A stretch of 64,000 bases of DNA from Polycladidibacter hongkongensis (GTDB lineage Bacteria; Pseudomonadota; Alphaproteobacteria; Rhizobiales; Stappiaceae): contig NZ_LLWC01000022.1 in the NCBI RefSeq assembly GCF_001561995.1, forward strand, positions 496,001 to 560,000, given 5' to 3'. Shown in pieces: positions 19,257-31,039 of this stretch. Made by a program: the position numbers and the translations under genes. Under the pieces are notes generated by a model that was not told the DNA's origin, made no database searches, and saw nothing but the letters and a program-made list of their open reading frames with translations. Position 1 is the first letter of the stretch, and each line of letters starts with the position of its first letter.

Positions 19257-19466
19257 ACAAGCATGATTGCCAATGCGACAATTGCGCACAATCGTTGACC
19301 TTCACAGCGCATGAAACAAACACGACTAAAAACTGCCCACCTCCATTAAGATCACCCTAGGCAAATTCACGGTTCTGCGCTCACCCCAACCATTCAAGGG
19401 CGTCTTTCCCGATGCACACAAGCAACGCCCACCGCGCTGCTGAACGCACAAGCGAAAGGAAACGCT

Positions 19467-20414
19467 ATGCATACCCCCCAACTGGTCATCTACACCGACA
19501 ACTGGCAGGCATCCCTCGATAAGCTCGTTGGCACCTCATGCAGTATTGCCATTCAAAGCTTTATCTGTGGCCTGACTTTCACCCCTACAGCAAGCGGCAT
19601 GGAGGTCACCCCTCTGGTTGATTTTCCTTTGCAGTACACACTCAACAACAAGCAAATCATCAGCGATGCGAAAGAAGGCGGCAAGCGCAAAGTTCTGGTT
19701 GCCTTGGGCGGTGCGACCCTTGCCTCCGATACATGGGCGAATTGCGCCCAGAATGTTGAAGAAGTCGCGCAGTGCCTTGCCGATTTTGTCAAGCAAAACA
19801 ACTTTGACGGCATTGACATCGATTGGGAAGACACAGAGGCCTTCACCAGCAGCAACCCCAAGTATGATGCTGTCACGTTTCTGGTAGACCTATCAAAGGC
19901 ACTACGTAAAAACCTACCGGCGGGCCAGTACCTCATTACCCATGCCCCGCAACCCCCTTATCTATCCCCATCCTGGCCAGATCAAAGCACTTCAAAGACA
20001 AAGCCGGCCCCTTACTCAGATATCCTCAAATCGGCTGGCGATGCCATCGATTACCTAAACATCCAATACTACAACAACCCGGGTGATGTCGGGAGCACAG
20101 GCCCAGAGCAAGCGCACAAATGCGCCGGAGTAGGTCCTGAGAGCCCCTTTCCAACCAGCATTGTCGGCCTGAACCAACAGCAAAACCTGCCCTTGCAAAA
20201 ACTAATCCTTGGCAAGCCGACCACGGAGCAGAATGCGGGCTCAGGTTACTTGGAAACTGATCAGCTCTGCTCGCAAGTGATTGCCCCGTTGCGCAAAAAT
20301 TATCCAATGATGGGAGGTGCCATGGGTTGGCAGCTGGCAGAGAGCCCCTCCTCCCAAACCCTTGTACTCAACTGGATCAAGGATGTTGGTCAAAGCCTGC
20401 AGCTAGAAAGCTAA
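19467..20414 (+). CDS. Glycoside hydrolase family 18 (chitinase-like) protein
   Basis: A 315-residue TIM-barrel protein. The GH18 signature DGIDIDWE is at residues 114-121, with Glu121 as catalytic acid and the preceding Asp residues intact, so activity on beta-1,4-GlcNAc polymers is expected. KVLVALGGATL (75-85) is the usual second conserved strand, and YLNIQYYNNP the later one. There is no signal peptide, so the protein is cytosolic or leaves the cell by a non-Sec route; most chitinases are secreted. AAAGGAAA precedes the ATG. A GlcNAc catabolic operon lies 13.5 kb downstream in the window. An imprecise annotation as endo-beta-N-acetylglucosaminidase is also possible. Confidence 0.8.
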   Translation: MHTPQLVIYTDNWQASLDKLVGTSCSIAIQSFICGLTFTPTASGMEVTPLVDFPLQYTLNNKQIISDAKEGGKRKVLVALGGATLASDTWANCAQNVEEVAQCLADFVKQNNFDGIDIDWEDTEAFTSSNPKYDAVTFLVDLSKALRKNLPAGQYLITHAPQPPYLSPSWPDQSTSKTKPAPYSDILKSAGDAIDYLNIQYYNNPGDVGSTGPEQAHKCAGVGPESPFPTSIVGLNQQQNLPLQKLILGKPTTEQNAGSGYLETDQLCSQVIAPLRKNYPMMGGAMGWQLAESPSSQTLVLNWIKDVGQSLQLES

Positions 20415-20465
20415 TCCATGAAAGGTGCTGCGGAGTAGCAGGAAGCTACACGATTAATGGCGAAC

Positions 20466-20495
20466 AAAAAAGGCCCGCACGTAGCGGGCCTTGAT
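20466..20495. terminator. Bidirectional terminator between GH18 gene and ettA
   Basis: Perfect GGCCCGC/GCGGGCC stem with a 5-base loop; six T residues follow on the minus strand (for ettA) and TTGATTG on the plus strand (for the GH18 gene). Confidence 0.85.
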
Positions 20496-20517
20496 TGTGT
20501 TCGCGCTCACTAGCTCC

Positions 20518-22167
<1,650 letters not shown>

Positions 22168-22316
22168 GAGGTGCCTACATCTCCTAAATGTGGGAACGAG
22201 TGGTTTTCTGGCTAGCACTTCTAAAGGATGCGCGCCCGCGGGGCAATAACTTCTAATGCCTTCACCACACAATGCCCCTCGTTATTCATTTGCATCACCG
22301 CATCGCCAAACGCAAA

Positions 22317-22350
22317 ATGGCCGCCCTTCGCAAGGCGGCCATCAGTTTTT
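22317..22350. terminator. Hairpin after the CbiM-like gene
   Basis: A perfect 9-bp stem ATGGCCGCC/GGCGGCCAT with an 8-base loop (22317-22342). On the minus strand ATTTTG follows the stem, which suits termination of the CbiM-like gene; on the plus strand a five-T run comes three bases after it. Confidence 0.65.
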
Positions 22351-22368
22351 CGGCAAGAAGCGCTACAT

Positions 22369-23034
22369 CTAGGCAAGCTTTAAGCTTGGCACCACTGTAA
22401 GACGCTGCACCAAAGCGCCGCCCTCGGCAGCTTTCAGCCCACGCACCGCCGCATAAGTCACTAGCGGCTCAATTGCCACAACGGCCAAATAACTGGCAGC
22501 GAACTGCGCCCATGCCAAAAGCGGGGTCTCAACTTCACCAATGAGCAGCCAGAAGCCAACCATGCCGGTCACACCAGCATAATACATGGCGTCAAGCTTA
22601 ATAATCTGCGCGACAGTCGTACGTTTGCCAAGCGCCTGATCGAACAGTTTGCGCCCCGCCAGATAGTGCACGCTCACAAGCGGCAAGATCAAAGAAAGGC
22701 TATTCACCGACAAATGGACAAGATCGGCCGGTACAAACAGAAATCCTTGCACCAGCAAACCCAGAGCAAACCCCAAAAACACCGGCGTGAACCCCAGCGT
22801 CAGATACATGGCCATCGCACCAACGAAATGGAGCTCAGAAGGCCCGACCGGCATATGGAAACTCTCCATGAACAAGGAGAAGAAAACCGCCGCAAGTATC
22901 GTTTTTAGCGGAACCAAGGGATTTTTAAGGAACTCTGCGGCCTGCAACTTGACACCCCAAAGAACGACACCGGCTGCCGCCACATTCGCGGCCATAACCT
23001 TTGCCGCGGAAACGTAACCTGGCTCGATATGCAT
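22369..23034 (-). CDS. CbiM-like energy-coupling factor permease under cobalamin control
   Basis: A 221-residue integral membrane protein with about six hydrophobic spans. It begins MHIEPGYV, and in CbiM proteins the free N-terminus and His2 bind the cobalt ion. PVGPSELHFVGAMAMYL is the conserved central motif. CbiM normally works with CbiN, CbiQ and the CbiO ATPase to import cobalt for cobalamin synthesis. None of these partners is adjacent here, which matches a group of solo CbiM-like proteins in Alphaproteobacteria. The role in cobalt or B12-precursor uptake is inferred from the fold and from the cobalamin riboswitch in its leader. AGGAG lies 9 bases before the ATG. Confidence 0.82.
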   Translation of the reverse strand: MHIEPGYVSAAKVMAANVAAAGVVLWGVKLQAAEFLKNPLVPLKTILAAVFFSLFMESFHMPVGPSELHFVGAMAMYLTLGFTPVFLGFALGLLVQGFLFVPADLVHLSVNSLSLILPLVSVHYLAGRKLFDQALGKRTTVAQIIKLDAMYYAGVTGMVGFWLLIGEVETPLLAWAQFAASYLAVVAIEPLVTYAAVRGLKAAEGGALVQRLTVVPSLKLA

Positions 23035-23097
23035 AATAATAACTCCTGATTATCGCACCCACCGTGCGTTTGGCCCGAATTATACGGGCATTGGACA

Positions 23098-23262
23098 TAT
23101 ATTCAGGCAGGTCTCCTGGCTCACAGATCATGATGCGTTCTCTCCTTCCCAGCAAAAGCCAGTGGCGAAACGAGAAAGCACTCCCTGTTAACAGTTGCGG
23201 GGGCAGCTACGGCTCGAGCCCTTCTTTTGGTCTTCCCTACCGTATTCCCTTTTCATTCAATC
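23098..23262 (-). ncRNA. Cobalamin riboswitch
   Basis: On the minus strand the leader carries the B12 box AGCCAGGAGACCTGCC (23106-23121), the conserved core GCTGCCCCCGCAACTG (around 23199-23214) and a 5' GGGAA element, in the right order for an adenosylcobalamin aptamer. Downstream hairpins (GCCCG...CGGGC near 23073-23089 and CGCAC...GTGCG at 23054-23068) come before AGGAG and the start codon of the CbiM-like gene, so control of translation initiation is likely. The outer limits are approximate. Confidence 0.92.
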
Positions 23263-23383
23263 CGTTTTTGCAGATCAAAAACCCGAATGCGCTGCACTAT
23301 GGCGATTTTCTTTTGCTGGTGCAATCATGCCTTTTGTTTATTGGCGAAAAAGCACAGGTGCCGGTACAAGCAAGGTTCCCCGA

Positions 23384-23421
23384 CAAAAAAAGGGCGCAAC
23401 AGTAAGAATACTGCGCGCCCT
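23384..23421 (-). terminator. Strong terminator upstream of the riboswitch, with no gene before it
   Basis: On the minus strand AGGGCGC and GCGCCCT (outer stem) enclose a second 4-bp stem AGTA/TACT, and seven T residues follow. Everything points to a rho-independent terminator, but there is no recognised minus-strand gene between it and the divergent gene at 24042. Either it insulates the riboswitch from antisense transcription or it ends an unannotated RNA. Confidence 0.75.
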
Positions 23422-24041
23422 ATATAAGTCGACACTCCCCCATCTGAGTGCCAGCCGAAGCTGAAAATATTGATATACCGCAGCAAGATCCAAGTCTTTG
23501 ACATATCTCAAGATCCACCCGCCAACCACTTGCAGAAAACCTATGCAATCGGAACCTGATTACTTTGCTATGGCAAATGACTTTGAAAAACTCTTAGCAA
23601 CACGCTGCCATGCTCTTCCGAGCTACTTTCCCCCAACATTCTTTCAAGATGCACAAATCATGGAACGAGTATTTATCTTGATATCTACCCAAAGCAACTG
23701 AGAAAATTCAATCTAAAAGTAGAATACCTTTAATTATCCTTGGGTAATTACAATAATGAACACAGAAAAAACAGTCATAAAACTAGCCTAGCGAGAATTT
23801 ATTTATCCAGAACAATTGGAGAGATGACCCTGATATTTTACTTGAGCACAGCTCCAACTATCACGCAGAACAAACGAATCTTAAAAACAATCCTAGGTAG
23901 ATTAACGGGCAGGCCTTCTTGTTACAGCCAATCGAATTTCACTAGAATTTGATTTATTTTCGTTCATTATATTCATCTAAATGAGTTCACCTGAACCAAA
24001 TGAACTCACAGTTTCCGGCGATGAATTAGACTTGCTTATCA
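23422..24041. other. 620-bp intergenic stretch with no recognised gene
   Basis: AT-rich, especially 23700-24000. Small frames on both strands do not look coding: they have no family resemblance and no good ribosome sites. A GTG-started minus-strand frame (23338-23529) runs straight through the terminator stem and is therefore unlikely. The stretch should hold the promoters for the riboswitch-led transcript and for the GGDEF-EAL gene, and perhaps a small RNA ending at the terminator at 23384-23421. Confidence 0.5.
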
Positions 24042-26006
24042 ATGAACCAGTCAAACTTGTGGAAGTATACATTTGGGTTAGCTGCAATATCCCCCCTTGG
24101 GTGTGCTATGTCCCGCGCCAACACGCCCACAAGTTTTATAGATATTTCTTCCGTCACTGAAGCTCCAAGCCCTCGAGATTTGGATGTGCCCGTCAACCTT
24201 TGGCAACTTGCGCTCGGAAACTATGGGTTTCTCCTAGTTTTTGCGGGTATCATTCTCTGTTTACTGGCGATTTTTACGAGGCAAACATCCAAGACATCTA
24301 CAACTCACAACCCTGCTTCTCATGAGACCGCTAATCTGGAACACAAAATTGCGGCGCTCACCGTTTTGGCAGACAACGCCTTTGAAGGGCTGGTTGTATC
24401 TTGCAATAATAAGATCATTGCAGGAAATGCGGCCGCCGCGGAACTGTTGGGTTATCACCAAAGTGAGCTTACTGGCCTCCCCCTGTTAGACTTCGCAGCG
24501 CCAGAGTCCCGCGCTGATGCCATCTATCACATTTCGAAAAACTCAGTCCAACCCCGCCTACTGCAACTCTTGGACAAACAAGGTAATAAACGCCTATGTG
24601 AAGTGCGAGGGCGCGACATAGAGATAAGCGGTCAAAAATTACGCCTCACCGCGGTCCGCGATAAAACCCAACAATTAGAAGAGGAAATGCGCCTGTTGCA
24701 TATGGCGCGTCATGACCAGCTTACCGATTTGCCAAACCGTGGTTTTTTTCGCGAAACGCTACTGCAAGAGCTTCATCGCTTACAGGTTACCAAAAGCTCC
24801 TGCGCAATCCTCCTGTTTGACCTAAGTAAATTCAAAGATGTCAATGACTTATATGGCCAGTCTGTCGCCGATCAGATCCTGCGCAAAGCCGGGGGTAGGC
24901 TAAAGTACCTCGCCGGACACACCGCCTTTGTCGCTCGCTACGGGGGCGATGAATTTGCAGTCATCCTAAGGGAGTGCAAAACACAGGCCGAAGTCAGTCT
25001 TAGTGCACAGCGTATGTTGGATTCGCTCGCAAAACCATTCTCGCTAAAAAACGATTTGAATATTCGCATAAGCGCTTGCGTCGGCATCGCCCTCATTCCA
25101 GAAGTAGGCAAGCACCCTGATGCCATTCTAGCCAAGGCTGGTCTGGCGCTCAAACGCGCCGAGCTTTCTGGCAAGGGGAAGCTGGCATTCTTCGAACCAT
25201 CAATGGAAGCAAGCCTGAAAGAGCGACGCACCATTGAGCTCGATCTCCAGGAGGCGTTGCAACAGGGGCATCTGTCACTCCATTATCAGCCACAAGCTTG
25301 CGCCAACACAAATAAAATTGTTGGTTACGAAGCCCTCCTGCGCTGGAACCACCCATATCTAGGCCCCATACCACCATCCAAGTTTATCCCGATCGCAGAA
25401 GAAAGCGGCCTTATCATTCCAATCGGCCGCTGGGTGATACAAACAGCCTGCCGCCAAGCCTCCAAATGGCCAAGCGATTTGCGTGTGAGCATTAATCTCT
25501 CGCCAGTTCAATTCAGCGACGAGGAGCTTCTGGCGATCATCGAGCGTGCTTTGTGGACAACCGGTCTCAACGCCAATCAACTCGAGTTCGAGATTACCGA
25601 AAGCGTTCTTATCCAAGAAGACAACCACGTTGTACGGCTGCTCCAGCGCCTGAAGGAAAAAGGCATTAAGATTGCACTAGATGATTTTGGCACTGGCTTC
25701 GCTTCACTCAGCTATCTTCGCCGTTTTCCACTTGATCGCATTAAAATTGACCGCAGCTTTGTCTCAGGCGCGCCAACCTCGCAAAGCCTGGCAGCAATCG
25801 TCCGAACTGTGATCGCGCTTGGCAAAGCTCTTGGCATGGAAGTCGTTGCCGAAGGCGTTGAAACGCCTGAAGAGTTGGCCTTCCTACAAAAAGAAGGCTG
25901 CAACGAAGTGCAAGGTTTCCTACTCGGCCGCCCCAGCGCACAGCCTCGCATTCGAGAAACAAACCTCTCGCCAGACTGGCATGATAATGAAGCGCAAGTG
26001 AGCTAG
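24042..26006 (+). CDS. PAS-GGDEF-EAL cyclic di-GMP signalling protein
   Basis: A 654-residue protein. A first hydrophobic segment is at about residues 8-25 and a clear membrane helix at about 60-80. A PAS domain follows (about 105-210), then a diguanylate cyclase domain with intact GGDEF at 301-305, then an EAL phosphodiesterase domain with EAL at 430-432, [13 protein letters not shown] and GVET. No RxxD inhibitory site precedes GGDEF. Both active sites look intact, so the protein could make and degrade c-di-GMP, with the PAS domain setting the balance. The ribosome site is weak and the start is uncertain by some 20 codons. Only 6 bp separate it from the convergent sbcC stop. Confidence 0.9.
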   Translation: MNQSNLWKYTFGLAAISPLGCAMSRANTPTSFIDISSVTEAPSPRDLDVPVNLWQLALGNYGFLLVFAGIILCLLAIFTRQTSKTSTTHNPASHETANLEHKIAALTVLADNAFEGLVVSCNNKIIAGNAAAAELLGYHQSELTGLPLLDFAAPESRADAIYHISKNSVQPRLLQLLDKQGNKRLCEVRGRDIEISGQKLRLTAVRDKTQQLEEEMRLLHMARHDQLTDLPNRGFFRETLLQELHRLQVTKSSCAILLFDLSKFKDVNDLYGQSVADQILRKAGGRLKYLAGHTAFVARYGGDEFAVILRECKTQAEVSLSAQRMLDSLAKPFSLKNDLNIRISACVGIALIPEVGKHPDAILAKAGLALKRAELSGKGKLAFFEPSMEASLKERRTIELDLQEALQQGHLSLHYQPQACANTNKIVGYEALLRWNHPYLGPIPPSKFIPIAEESGLIIPIGRWVIQTACRQASKWPSDLRVSINLSPVQFSDEELLAIIERALWTTGLNANQLEFEITESVLIQEDNHVVRLLQRLKEKGIKIALDDFGTGFASLSYLRRFPLDRIKIDRSFVSGAPTSQSLAAIVRTVIALGKALGMEVVAEGVETPEELAFLQKEGCNEVQGFLLGRPSAQPRIRETNLSPDWHDNEAQVS

Positions 26007-26012
26007 CGTAAA

Positions 26013-29000
26013 CTACCAACCGCTAGGGGCATGGACAGCGATCCGGCTGCGTCCTGCGCCCGCCTTTAACACCTGTATTTGCACTGGAATGCGCTCTTTC
26101 ATCGCCTCGACATGGCTAATAACGCCGACTTTTCGCCCTTGCCCCTGTAGCATCTCGAGCGCATCAATCGCCACATCCAGCGTTTCACTGTCGAGCGTGC
26201 CAAACCCTTCGTCAATAAACAAGGTATCCGCAAAGGACTGCCGCCCTTCCAGATTCGAAAGCGCCAGCGCCAGAGAAAGCGAAACAAGAAAACGTTCGCC
26301 GCCGCTCAATGATCGCGTGGAGCGCCCACCGAGCCCTAGCTCCAAGTCCTCCACATAGATGCCAAGTCCAGCAGGGTCACGGCGCATCCGGTAACGCGGT
26401 TTCAAGTTATGCAGTTGCTTGTTGGCCAACGCCACCAGCAGATCAAGGGTCACGCCTTGTGCAGCTTTCTGAAACCGGTCACCATCGGCAGAACCAATTG
26501 CTTGGTTAACCGCACCCCAAAGCGCCGTCTGGCTTTGCGCTGCACTCAATTGTACTGCCAGTTGTTCAGCCTCGGCCCGGGCTACGTTATCGCATGAGAG
26601 ACGTTCGTTGAGAGCACCTAGCTCCACCGCGTTTTGCTCGTGTTTGGCGCGCACCTCGTCAATTTGCTTGGTCAGCTCGCTCAGGTCCATAGATTCATCG
26701 TGCTGGGCTGCGAGCCGCTCCACATCGCTCTGCCGCAACTTGTAAGCTTCACACGCAAGCGCAGCCTCCTGTGTGAGGCGCTCCAGTTCCTCTTGTAGCT
26801 GCGCAAGTTGCTCATCGGCGGTGGGTCGAAGCAATGTAAATTGCTCCGGACTAAGCCCCTCGCGCTGTAGCGCCGTCGCAAATCCCGCCTCGCCCTGCGT
26901 GATTGCGGTGCGCAACTCTTCCAAGCGCGCCTTTTTTTGTGTGCTTTGCCCATGCGCAGCAGCAAGCTGCTCATTCACCTGCCCAAGCTGCCCCAAAAGC
27001 TGCGCAGCTTCTGCTTGTGCTTGTTTTAAAGCGTCTTGATGGCGCGCACGATGTGCCTGTGTGCCTTCACCGCCAAGCAATTCTGCGCGCGTCCGCTGCA
27101 ATTCTCCAAGCTGCTGTTGGAGGGCATCCAACTGCTGTTGCTGCGGGAGCAATTGCCCCTCATTCTCTTCCAGTCGTGCCTGCAAGGAGGCAATCTCTGC
27201 CGCCATAGCGCCAAGCTGCACCTCACAGCGCTCCAGCTCGTCTTTACACTCGTTCCAGCTCTTTCTGGTTTCCCCAACAAACCGCAGGAGTGCTGACAAG
27301 CCGCGCATCAGCGCCTCACCTTGCAAGCCTGTTAAGCGGGCAGACTGAGGTGCGCCTGCCACATCATCAATAGCGGCAAGCAAACGCGCCAACTCGCTTT
27401 TTCCCTCTTTCAGTTGTGCTTCGCGCTCTTGCCGTTGAACCAGCAATCCGACGAGGTCAGCTTTAACAGCGCTTGCTTGCGCGCTTGCTCTGGTTAGAGA
27501 CTGGTGCAACTCATCACGCGCCTGTTGCGCTTCTGCCAGAGCAACCCGCTGCGCCTCTAGCGCGGCCAGTTGCCCTTCAAGCTCCCCCAAGCGGCTCTTG
27601 CTCGCCTCCTGCAACCCGGTAAGGCTTCCCCGCCCAAGCAGTACATCCTCCAGCGGCGGCGGCGCAGGTAAATCAGACTGCTCTAGCATTAAAGGAAGGC
27701 CATGCCAGGCACGCCCTGCCTCTTCGCGCAAGGCGATAATCTCTTTCTCGGCTCGCGTTTTTTGCGCCAGAAGCGCTTGCAGCCTTGCTGCATCGCCGCT
27801 TTGCTTTGCCAACACCCGCTCCAGCGCCGCTCGCGCCTGCTTTGCGCGCACCTGCGCCTCTGTTCTAGCCTTTTGCACACCAGCGAACAGCTGTTGTTCT
27901 GCGGCCCCCTTGCTAGCTGGATGTTCTCGGCTACCGCATACCGGACAAGGCTCATCCTCTAGCAACCCGCTGCGCAAGTGCTTGACTTGTTCACTCGCAG
28001 CCATGTCCGCCAAGGCACCAAGGTCCGCCGTCATGCGTTCATTCTGACTGGCCTGATCGGCCACCTGCCTCGCCCCGTCTACTTCGTGTGCAAGGCCGGT
28101 CAACGCCGCCTCCAGAACAGTCACTTCTGTACTGATCTGCTCTTTATCTTGTTCTTTGTGCCGCGCCTTCTGCGCACTCATCTGTAGACTGCTAACTTGC
28201 TGCTCCAAGCGCAACATCAGCTTTTGCTGTTCATGCAAGCGTGCCCCATCAATTGCCGCAATCGCCTGCTGTTCTGCCGCCAGCTGCGCTTCGGCCTGTG
28301 CGACCTGTGCGCCCATATCTTGCAGCTTCGATTCCAGCTCCTGTTGGAGTTGCGCTTTCTCGTGCTCCGCCTGCTTTAACTGGCTCAGTTGCGCCTCTTG
28401 TTTTTGCAACTGCTCTGCCGTATCGCCTGCACGGTGCAAATCGCCCCGCAGGCTTTGCTCCGCGTCAACAATCGGCCTAAGCGGCTGTAATCGCTCCAGC
28501 TGCGCTTTCACCTTTGCTTTTACCGCAGCTAAATCCTGTTGACGGGATTGCGCATTGACCAGCTTCTCCCTCGTGTCTGCTGTGCGCACCGCTAAGTCAC
28601 CAACGCGCCGCGAAAGCTTGTCACACTCTGCCTGACTATGTGAAAGCTGTAGGTCCTTTTGCTCCGCTAAACGCCATTGCGGCTCAAACTGACGGACTTG
28701 GTCCTGCAGTTGCGCGCTCAGCTGCTGTGCCTTTCTAAGTGCTTCCTGTTCGCCTTGGCGCTGCGCGTCAAGCGCTTGCATCTGCGTCTGCAATTGCGTG
28801 AAAGCATCAAGCTCACTAACCTCCTCGCCCTTGCGCATCTCCACTTGCTGTGCAAGCGGCTCTACGATTTTGATCCGCTTTAATGTTGCCAAAAGCTGCT
28901 GCTTGTCTGCCGCATTGCCCAGCCGTTGTTGCGCCTGGCCCATCGCCTCTCTTGTGCTGACAAGTTGCTGCTGCGCTGCATCAAGCGCTTTGTTTTTCTG

Positions 29001-29786
29001 CAAATCCTCTTGCAACCCTTTGAGCTGCGCCGCCTCACGCGCGCGTGAAACACCGAGGGCATCGCGCAAGCCTTCAAGCTCGGCCCTTTGCGCCTCATCG
29101 AGTAAGCCGATGGCCTCTCCTTTGTCCCGCAGCGTATCGACAACAGCCTGCGCTTCACTCGTGCGCTGATAAACTTGCTTAGAGATCTGCCGGTAGACAG
29201 AGGTGCCGGTAATCTTCTCCAACAGTGCCGCCCGCTCTTTGTCTCCAGCTCGCAAGAAAGCGTCAAAATCTCCCTGTGCCAACAACACTGTGCGGCGAAA
29301 CTGCTCGTAGGATAACCCCAATATCTGCGGGATCACACTTTCCACGCCCGTAATTGAATTCTCCAAAACCACTTCATCAGAAAGTCGCATCAAGCTGCGC
29401 TCTACTTTTTGCAGCCTCCCAGATGCTTTACCGCGCGCCCGGCGCACCGCCCATCGAGCCCGATAGGCGTCGCCATCTTGGCCAGTGAAATCCACCTCTG
29501 CATAGCCCTCGCTCGCCCCGCGGCTCAACACGGTACGGCTGTCTTTTTCGCCAAGCGTCTCACCGCCAACATCGGTAAGCGCATAACCCTTGCCCTCTGC
29601 GCTTAATCTTGGGCACTGATTAAACAGCGCCAAACACATCGCATCAAGCAGGGTAGATTTTCCCGCCCCTGTTTCACCGGTGATGGCGAACAACCCGGCA
29701 CCCTTTAGCGGCTCCTCTTCAAAATTTACCGTAAATCCTTGGGAAAGGCTGGCCAAGTTCTGACCACGGATACTTAGCAATCTCAT
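26013..29786 (-). CDS. sbcC: Exonuclease subunit SbcC (SMC-like ATPase)
   Basis: A 1257-residue protein. Walker A GETGAGKST is at residues 37-45. Two very long, Gln/Glu/Ala-rich coiled-coil arms flank the zinc hook CPVC near residue 614. The C-terminal ATPase half has the signature RSLSGGERFLVSLSLALA and Walker B DTLFIDEGFGTLD. It forms the SbcCD nuclease, which opens hairpins and protein-blocked DNA ends in an ATP-dependent way. Length is near the usual 1050-1250. Its ATG overlaps the sbcD stop (ATGA), so translation is coupled. Confidence 0.95.
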   Translation of the reverse strand: MRLLSIRGQNLASLSQGFTVNFEEEPLKGAGLFAITGETGAGKSTLLDAMCLALFNQCPRLSAEGKGYALTDVGGETLGEKDSRTVLSRGASEGYAEVDFTGQDGDAYRARWAVRRARGKASGRLQKVERSLMRLSDEVVLENSITGVESVIPQILGLSYEQFRRTVLLAQGDFDAFLRAGDKERAALLEKITGTSVYRQISKQVYQRTSEAQAVVDTLRDKGEAIGLLDEAQRAELEGLRDALGVSRAREAAQLKGLQEDLQKNKALDAAQQQLVSTREAMGQAQQRLGNAADKQQLLATLKRIKIVEPLAQQVEMRKGEEVSELDAFTQLQTQMQALDAQRQGEQEALRKAQQLSAQLQDQVRQFEPQWRLAEQKDLQLSHSQAECDKLSRRVGDLAVRTADTREKLVNAQSRQQDLAAVKAKVKAQLERLQPLRPIVDAEQSLRGDLHRAGDTAEQLQKQEAQLSQLKQAEHEKAQLQQELESKLQDMGAQVAQAEAQLAAEQQAIAAIDGARLHEQQKLMLRLEQQVSSLQMSAQKARHKEQDKEQISTEVTVLEAALTGLAHEVDGARQVADQASQNERMTADLGALADMAASEQVKHLRSGLLEDEPCPVCGSREHPASKGAAEQQLFAGVQKARTEAQVRAKQARAALERVLAKQSGDAARLQALLAQKTRAEKEIIALREEAGRAWHGLPLMLEQSDLPAPPPLEDVLLGRGSLTGLQEASKSRLGELEGQLAALEAQRVALAEAQQARDELHQSLTRASAQASAVKADLVGLLVQRQEREAQLKEGKSELARLLAAIDDVAGAPQSARLTGLQGEALMRGLSALLRFVGETRKSWNECKDELERCEVQLGAMAAEIASLQARLEENEGQLLPQQQQLDALQQQLGELQRTRAELLGGEGTQAHRARHQDALKQAQAEAAQLLGQLGQVNEQLAAAHGQSTQKKARLEELRTAITQGEAGFATALQREGLSPEQFTLLRPTADEQLAQLQEELERLTQEAALACEAYKLRQSDVERLAAQHDESMDLSELTKQIDEVRAKHEQNAVELGALNERLSCDNVARAEAEQLAVQLSAAQSQTALWGAVNQAIGSADGDRFQKAAQGVTLDLLVALANKQLHNLKPRYRMRRDPAGLGIYVEDLELGLGGRSTRSLSGGERFLVSLSLALALSNLEGRQSFADTLFIDEGFGTLDSETLDVAIDALEMLQGQGRKVGVISHVEAMKERIPVQIQVLKAGAGRSRIAVHAPSGW

Positions 29787-31039
29787 TCTTCATTCTCCGT
29801 GGTCACTTGCCGAAACAGCGCAGTATGTGCCGCAGTGGCGGGAACCCCATGGGTCTGCTCGAAAACTTGCAGGAACAGATCTTCTGGTTGCAGTTCCGCC
29901 AACCGTTGCAGGCTCGCGCTCTCTTCATCTGCCAGTGTGCGTGGCTCATCTTTGCGCATAACGCTCATCCCCGCACCGCGCACCGGATAGTCACTCAGGA
30001 TTTGCTCCAACTCCGCCCGCAATCCAGAGCCCGACGTCTGTGGTGCCAAATTCACATGCAAAAAAGGCCGCGCCTCTACTGGCACGTCACTCGCAAGCTC
30101 CAGCTCATCCAAAAGCCCGGCCACCTCTTCCAGCAGCGCGCCTTCCTTCCCGCCAATCCGATGAAACGCCACAGGGCGGGGCAACAGCACATGCTCAATC
30201 TCCGCCTGCCGCTTTCCCTCTTGAAAGCGAAGTAAACTCACCCCGTGCTTGTAGTTCTGCTCGCTAACGGACAGCGGAAACGGCGAGCCTGAGTAGCGAA
30301 TGGTGTCACGCCCCACCCGCTGCGGCTTGTGCAAATGTCCCAGCGCCACATAGTCAAATTCATCACAAAAGGCCGATGCGGGCACAGCATGCTCACCGCC
30401 AACCAGAATGCGCCGCTCAGATGCCTCAGATTCTTCTCCGCCTTGCACATGCAAATGCCCTGTGGCCAGCAAAGGCAGCTCTGGCCCTGCCGCCTCGCGC
30501 CCCATTTGCGCCGCCTCGTCATAAAGTGCATGCACTGCCCGCACGACAGGGGAACCCTGCCCCTCATCACTCAAAGTGCCAAGGCTGGGCAGATCGCTCG
30601 CACGCGGAAACGGCAGGGCGACCACTTGCGCCCGCACCACACCAGCACCATCGCGTAGCGCCACCAGATGCCGTGCCGGATCAAGCTTGCCATGCAGCCA
30701 ATTTACCCCGCCGCACACATGCACACCGATTTCTTGCAGCAACAACGCGGGCGCCTCCAACCGGCCAGCAGGGTCATGATTGCCCGCCACCATAACAGTT
30801 GTGAGGTGGGGCCTGACCTGACGCAGCCCGTGCAACACCTCGAACAAATGCCGCATCGCCTCTGCCGAGGGGTTTTGGTTATCAAAAACATCCCCGGCAA
30901 TGATCAGGGCATCCACCTGCCGCTGCTCTACAATCTCGCGCAACTGTGAGAAAAAGCAAGCATGCTCATAGCCGCGCGACCAGCCGTTCAACGTTTGGCC
31001 GATATGCCAATCGGCACTATGCAAAATTGTAAAGCCCAT
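29783..31039 (-). CDS. sbcD: Exonuclease subunit SbcD (Mre11-like nuclease)
   Basis: A 418-residue calcineurin-like phosphoesterase. Metal ligands are in HSADWHIG (Asp10, His12), IIAGDVFDNQNPS, VAGNHDP, TGHLH and ALGHLHKPQ, all intact. A C-terminal capping region follows. It is the nuclease partner of SbcC in processing hairpins and double-strand ends. The start was set at 31039, where the domain begins; an in-frame ATG at 31165 would add 42 residues with no resemblance to the family. It overlaps sbcC by 4 bases. Confidence 0.94.
   Translation of the reverse strand: MGFTILHSADWHIGQTLNGWSRGYEHACFFSQLREIVEQRQVDALIIAGDVFDNQNPSAEAMRHLFEVLHGLRQVRPHLTTVMVAGNHDPAGRLEAPALLLQEIGVHVCGGVNWLHGKLDPARHLVALRDGAGVVRAQVVALPFPRASDLPSLGTLSDEGQGSPVVRAVHALYDEAAQMGREAAGPELPLLATGHLHVQGGEESEASERRILVGGEHAVPASAFCDEFDYVALGHLHKPQRVGRDTIRYSGSPFPLSVSEQNYKHGVSLLRFQEGKRQAEIEHVLLPRPVAFHRIGGKEGALLEEVAGLLDELELASDVPVEARPFLHVNLAPQTSGSGLRAELEQILSDYPVRGAGMSVMRKDEPRTLADEESASLQRLAELQPEDLFLQVFEQTHGVPATAAHTALFRQVTTENEE

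Noticed and set aside
23338-23529. GTG-started minus-strand frame of 63 codons upstream of the riboswitch
   Set aside because: It runs through a strong terminator stem and has no ribosome site or family resemblance.
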